Assembly: GCA_937859855.1 (NCBI GenBank)
Contig: CALMAR010000091.1
Span: 1-7,511, forward strand
Direction of reading: 5' to 3'
Length of the DNA stretch: 7,511 nucleotides
From: an uncultured Kineosporia sp.
GTDB lineage: Bacteria; Actinomycetota; Actinomycetes; Actinomycetales; Kineosporiaceae
The notes beneath the pieces are model-generated. The model searched no databases. It had not been told where the DNA came from and worked only from the letters and a program-made list of their open reading frames with translations. The first letter of the stretch is position 1; the number at the start of each line of letters is the position of its first letter. A program made the translations under genes and the position numbers. This document shows, in pieces, positions 4,792 through 7,511 of the stretch.

Positions 4792-6350
4792 AACGCGTGG
4801 TGGTGGTCGGTGATGTCGTACTCGACCGGGATGTGGTCGGCCGGACCGAACGGGTCGCCCCGGACGCGCCAGTTCCGGTGCTGGACGTCGATGTGGTTCA
4901 GGAGAGTCCCGGCGGCGCCGGGCTGACCGCTCTGTTGTGCGTGAGGCCGGGCATCGAGGCGGAACTGATCGCGCCGATGGCGGACGACGAACCGGGCCGC
5001 CGGCTGCTGTCGATGCTCCGAGCCGACCTGACCGTGCTGCCACTGCCGCAGATCGGAGGAACCCGGCTCAAGACCCGGCTGCGCAGCGCGGGGCAATCGC
5101 TGCTGCGGGTGGACGAGGGTGGTCCTGGCGCTCCGGATCAGTCACCGCTCATGGGGGTGGCGGAGGTTCTGGACCGCGCCGACGTGATCCTGGTCTCCGA
5201 CTACGGCGCCGGCACCACCCATCACGTGGGCCTGCGTGACCTGCTGGCCGCTGCTGCCGCCCGGGGCACTGCGGTGGTCTGGGACCCGCATCCTCGCGGA
5301 GCGGCGCCGATCCCCGGCGCCCGGGTGGTCACCCCGAATCTGAACGAGGCCCGGGCATCGGCATCGGCCCTGGATCTCGCGCCGCTGGCCAGACCGGAGG
5401 ATCTGGCTCGATCCCTGCAGCAGAACTGGCAGGCCGGATCGGTCTGCGTGACCGCCGGCGCCGAGGGTGCCTACCTTGCCCTCCCCGGCCAGGAGCCGAT
5501 GATCGTTCCTGCTCCCCCGGTCCGGCCCGGCGATCCCTGCGGGGCCGGTGATCGTTTCGCCGCGTCACTCGCATTGGCTCTGGCCGGCCAGGCGGTGATC
5601 TCCGATGCGGTGATCGCCGCGGTGCAGGACGCGTCCGCCTGGGTCGGTGCTGGTGGTGCGGCGGCGTTCCGGGCCGGGCGTGAACCCGGTGAGAGCCCGG
5701 CTACCGGCGGCCGGAGTCGGCCGGTAGCCGGGGCCGAGGCGTGGTCCGATGCCGAATTCGGTGCCGGGTCCGATGCCAGCGCCGGACCGGCCGAGACCAG
5801 CTATGGGGGGCCAGTCCGGCTGACGCAGAGCATCCAGGCCAGCGGCGGCACGGTGGTGGCGACCGGCGGCTGCTTCGACGTCCTGCATGTCGGTCATGTC
5901 CGCTACCTCAGCGAAGCCCGGCGGCTGGGTGATGCCTTGATCGTGCTGCTCAACTCTGATCGGTCAGTGAGCCGGCTGAAGGGCCCAGATCGGCCGGTGG
6001 TTCCGCAGCATGAACGGGCCCGGATCTTGCTGGCCCTCGAAAGCGTCGATGCCGTACTGGTTTTCGACGAGGACTCGCCGGAACAGGCGCTCAGCGGGCT
6101 CCGGCCCGGCATCTGGGTGAAGGGCGGAGATTACGGCGCGGCGCCGATGCCCGAGGCCGATCTGGTCCGCAGCTGGGGCGGCCGGGTGCTGCTGCTGCCC
6201 TATGTGCACGGCCACTCTTCCAGCTCTCTGCTCGAACGGATCAATCAACCCGCGCGGCCAGCCGCCGGCCATCTCAACGGCCGCGCTCAGCACCGCCCCG
6301 AAGATCACCCGGCAGATCATCCGAACGTCACCCGGCAGGAGATCTCATGA
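4788..6350 (+). CDS. hldE: Bifunctional heptose-7-phosphate kinase / heptose-1-phosphate adenylyltransferase
   Basis: HldE phosphorylates D-glycero-D-manno-heptose 7-phosphate at C1 and, after GmhB acts, couples the 1-phosphate to AMP to give ADP-heptose. The 520-residue product has an N-terminal PfkB kinase: VVGDVVLDRD near residues 6-15, PDAPVPVLD (25-33), SPGGAG (41-46), TPNLNE (182-187) and GDPCGAGDRF (248-257) with catalytic Asp255. A Gly/Ser/Ala-rich linker follows (about 297-345). The C-terminal nucleotidyltransferase has GGCFDVLHVGH (360-370) with the HxGH motif, NSDRSVSRLKGPDRPV (389-404) and VKGGDY (444-449). I chose GTG 4788 because it overlaps the gmhA stop as GTGA and leaves the first kinase strand directly after the start; GTG 4779, three codons upstream, is also possible. 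The last ~35 residues are polar, contain four His and lie beyond the conserved domain. The stop overlaps the SDR start as ATGA. Confidence 0.95.
   Translation: MKRVVVVGDVVLDRDVVGRTERVAPDAPVPVLDVDVVQESPGGAGLTALLCVRPGIEAELIAPMADDEPGRRLLSMLRADLTVLPLPQIGGTRLKTRLRSAGQSLLRVDEGGPGAPDQSPLMGVAEVLDRADVILVSDYGAGTTHHVGLRDLLAAAAARGTAVVWDPHPRGAAPIPGARVVTPNLNEARASASALDLAPLARPEDLARSLQQNWQAGSVCVTAGAEGAYLALPGQEPMIVPAPPVRPGDPCGAGDRFAASLALALAGQAVISDAVIAAVQDASAWVGAGGAAAFRAGREPGESPATGGRSRPVAGAEAWSDAEFGAGSDASAGPAETSYGGPVRLTQSIQASGGTVVATGGCFDVLHVGHVRYLSEARRLGDALIVLLNSDRSVSRLKGPDRPVVPQHERARILLALESVDAVLVFDEDSPEQALSGLRPGIWVKGGDYGAAPMPEADLVRSWGGRVLLLPYVHGHSSSSLLERINQPARPAAGHLNGRAQHRPEDHPADHPNVTRQEIS
5696..5732. repeat. 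Perfect 13-bp inverted repeat in the hldE interdomain linker
   Basis: The left arm 5696-5708 (CCCGGCTACCGGC) is the exact reverse complement of the right arm 5720-5732 (GCCGGTAGCCGGG), separated by 11 bases. It lies within the DNA coding for the low-complexity linker between the kinase and nucleotidyltransferase domains. No T-tract follows, so it does not look like a classical intrinsic terminator. It could form an mRNA hairpin or be a relic of a small palindromic insertion. Confidence 0.85.
5743..5777 (+). repeat. 11-bp direct repeat in the hldE linker
   Basis: GGTCCGATGCC occurs at 5743-5753 and again at 5767-5777, 24 bases apart and therefore in the same frame, encoding a repeated SDA within an imperfect eight-residue unit. 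This fits linker growth by short duplication. Confidence 0.6.
6305..6338 (+). repeat. 11-bp direct repeat at the hldE/SDR junction
   Basis: TCACCCGGCAG occurs at 6305-6315 and at 6328-6338. The copies are 23 bases apart, so they read in different frames of the hldE tail. The second copy runs into the AGGAG at 6337-6341, which is the likely ribosome binding site of the SDR gene, five bases before ATG 6347. Confidence 0.6.
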
Positions 6351-7081
6351 CCAGTCAGCCCAGTCAGCCCAGTCAGCCCAACAGCCCGGGCGCACCCCGC
6401 CCGATCGGGACGGTGTATGTCAGCGGCGGCGCCAGTGGCCTGGGCGCCGCGGTGGTCGCGGCCGTCCGGCGGTACGGAGGCACCCCAGCCGTGATCGACC
6501 GGGTCGCTCCGAAAGCGGACGCGGAGTTCGCCCTGGCCGACCTGTCCGATTCCAGCGAGGCCGAAGAAGCGGTGCGGCAGCTGATTTCGCAGGTCGGTCC
6601 CCCCGATGCCCTGGTCACTGCCGCGGGGGTGGATGCTTGCGGACCACTGGGCTCGGTCGGGCGGGCCGAGTGGGAGAACGTGGTCAAGGTGAACCTGTTC
6701 GGCACCGTGTCGCTGATCCGGGCTTGCCTGCCCCACCTGCAGGCCAGCCGCGGAACGATCGTGACGGTGGGCTCGACCCTCGGCCTCAAGGCGGTGGGAG
6801 ATGCCACCGCCTACTGCGCGTCCAAGTTCGGCATCGTCGGCTTCAGCCGGGCCCTGGCCACTGAACTGGCCGGGCAGGTTGGGGTGACGCTGCTGATACC
6901 CGGTGGAATGCGCACGCCGTTCTTCGACGGGCGCACCGAGCAGTACAAGCCCGGCCCGGATGCGATCCTGAACGATCCGGCCGACACCGCCGAGGCCGTC
7001 CTGACCGCGCTGCGCCAGCCCGTGGGATGCGAGATCCGGGAAATGGTGGTGGCGACGTCCACCGAACCATCCTGGCCGTGA
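6347..7081 (+). CDS. Classical short-chain dehydrogenase/reductase (SDR), substrate unknown
   Basis: This 244-residue cytoplasmic NAD(P)-dependent oxidoreductase has all classical SDR marks: cofactor loop SGGASGLG (26-33), TAAG (91-94) in place of NAAG, active-site Asn116 in VNLFGT, Ser143 in VGSTLG, and YCASK with Tyr156 and Lys160, followed by PGGMRTPF (185-192). Asp51 after the second strand (VIDR) suggests NAD rather than NADP, though this is only an inference. Its size and classical YxxxK architecture separate it from HldD, the extended-SDR ADP-heptose epimerase. The start ATG overlaps the hldE stop (ATGA), with AGGAG at 6337-6341. The N-terminus begins with a threefold SQP repeat before the Rossmann fold. 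Its place between hldE and a GT9 gene suggests it oxidises or reduces the heptose, another sugar of the glycan, or a precursor; the sequence does not say which. Confidence 0.92.
   Translation: MTSQPSQPSQPNSPGAPRPIGTVYVSGGASGLGAAVVAAVRRYGGTPAVIDRVAPKADAEFALADLSDSSEAEEAVRQLISQVGPPDALVTAAGVDACGPLGSVGRAEWENVVKVNLFGTVSLIRACLPHLQASRGTIVTVGSTLGLKAVGDATAYCASKFGIVGFSRALATELAGQVGVTLLIPGGMRTPFFDGRTEQYKPGPDAILNDPADTAEAVLTALRQPVGCEIREMVVATSTEPSWP
6353..6379 (+). repeat. Three perfect tandem copies of a 9-bp unit at the SDR N-terminus
   Basis: AGTCAGCCC is repeated three times without change from 6353 to 6379, encoding SQPSQPSQP directly after Met-Thr. The unit is a multiple of three, so copy-number change by slippage would alter only the length of the flexible N-terminal tail and keep the frame. 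Confidence 0.85.
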
Positions 7082-7511
7082 CACCGGGCCGGACGGTTCT
7101 GGCCCTGCGGGCTCTCGGCCTGGGCGACGCTCTGACCGGTATCCCCGCTCTGCGCGGGCTGCGCCGGCGGTTTCCCGGCGACCGGCTGGTGCTGGCTGCC
7201 CCGGCCCAGATCGGCCGCTGGTTGCGGGATCTGGGCATCGTGGACGACGTCGTCGCCACCGCCGGCCTTCAGCCGCTGCCGCCTCCAGCAGAACGTGATG
7301 GCGAGCTGGTGGCGGCCGATCTGCACGGGCGCGGTCCGCAGAGTCACCGGATTCTGGCCGATCTGCATCCCGATCGGCTGATCGGCTTCGCTCATCCGGA
7401 TTTTCCCGGTCAGAGGGCCCCGCGCTGGCGGCCGGACGAGCACGAGGTGGAACGCTGGTGCCGGCTGGTGCCCCGCGCGGGGGGGGGCGGCGGGCCCCCG
7501 GGCCCGCGGGG
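7078..7511 (+). CDS. Partial glycosyltransferase family 9 (second heptosyltransferase-like), 3' end outside window
   Basis: The frame opens at GTG 7078, overlapping the SDR stop as GTGA, and runs without a stop to the window end (144 complete codons). The start of the protein, LALRALGLGDALTGIPALRGL (residues 8-28), is the GT9 N-terminal motif with the conserved Gly-Asp. It is followed by RLVLAAPAQIGRWL, VAADLHGRGPQSHRIL (about 79-94) and a DEHEVERWCRLV segment (120-131), which I recall from actinobacterial GT9 proteins in heptose clusters. No clear Shine-Dalgarno precedes the GTG, so translation probably depends on coupling to the SDR gene. Only the acceptor-side domain is visible. It is clearly different from the GT9 at 810-1874 and so probably makes a different linkage. 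From about 7470 the DNA is pure G/C and the protein turns into Gly/Pro, which is likely an artefact. Confidence 0.88.
   Translation, partial: MTPGRTVLALRALGLGDALTGIPALRGLRRRFPGDRLVLAAPAQIGRWLRDLGIVDDVVATAGLQPLPPPAERDGELVAADLHGRGPQSHRILADLHPDRLIGFAHPDFPGQRAPRWRPDEHEVERWCRLVPRAGGGGGPPGPR
7470..7511. other. G/C-only tract at the window end (suspected artefact)
   Basis: All 42 bases from 7470 to 7511 are G or C, with an uninterrupted run of nine G (7479-7487). In the GT9 frame, a well-conserved stretch ends abruptly and turns into repeated Gly and Pro. The composition matches the tract at 577-630 and is unlike the rest of the window. Confidence 0.65.

Noticed and set aside
5696..5732. The linker hairpin as an intrinsic terminator
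   Set aside because: It lies inside a continuous coding frame, lacks a following T-tract, and the conserved nucleotidyltransferase domain continues downstream.
6347..7081. SDR as HldD (ADP-heptose 6-epimerase)
   Set aside because: The protein is a 244-residue classical SDR with an SGGASGLG loop and YCASK, not the ~310-residue extended SDR architecture of HldD.
1..7511. CRISPR array, tRNA/rRNA genes, insertion sequences, phage or defence genes
   Set aside because: There are no spaced repeats, RNA-gene-like segments, transposase motifs or terminal inverted repeats, and nearly all bases belong to the eight coding regions.

Overview
This window looks like part of a large single-strand operon from a high-GC Gram-positive bacterium, most likely an actinobacterium. 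The reasons are strong G/C preference at third codon positions, GTG starts, ATGA/GTGA stop-start overlaps, and protein sequences that resemble (from memory, not from a search) the actinobacterial versions of the heptose enzymes. I cannot name a genus. Both ends of the window cut through genes, so the operon continues on each side. Essentially every base is coding on the + strand. There is no intergenic stretch longer than one base, and I see no promoter, terminator, tRNA, rRNA, CRISPR array or insertion sequence.

Layout, left to right: (1) 1-813, the 3' part of a gene whose product ends in a GmhB-type heptose-bisphosphate phosphatase and whose upstream part looks like the tail of a family 2 glycosyltransferase; (2) 810-1874, a family 9 (heptosyltransferase-like) glycosyltransferase; (3) 1871-2875, a GT4-fold glycosyltransferase; (4) 2817-4103, a second, more canonical GT4 glycosyltransferase; (5) 4105-4791, GmhA sedoheptulose-7-phosphate isomerase; (6) 4788-6350, HldE, the fused heptose-7-phosphate kinase and heptose-1-phosphate adenylyltransferase; (7) 6347-7081, a classical short-chain dehydrogenase/reductase; (8) 7078-7511, the 5' part of a second family 9 glycosyltransferase, cut by the window end.

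Together the genes encode every step from sedoheptulose 7-phosphate to ADP-D-glycero-beta-D-manno-heptose (GmhA, then HldE kinase, then GmhB, then HldE adenylyltransferase), plus at least four glycosyltransferases that could place heptose and other sugars on an acceptor. The epimerase HldD, which makes the L,D-heptose of Gram-negative LPS, is not in the window. A classical SDR of unknown substrate sits in the operon. The likely output is a heptose-containing surface glycan or glycosylated metabolite in an organism without LPS. The acceptor and the final product cannot be read from this sequence.

Two stretches (about 577-630 and 7470-7511) are almost pure G/C and interrupt otherwise well-conserved protein sequence. 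They look like base-calling or assembly artefacts. The first removes a metal-binding aspartate from the phosphatase. The first ~60 bases are also C-rich and suspect. The 59-bp overlap between genes 3 and 4 departs from the 4-bp pattern elsewhere and may reflect one missing G in a homopolymer.
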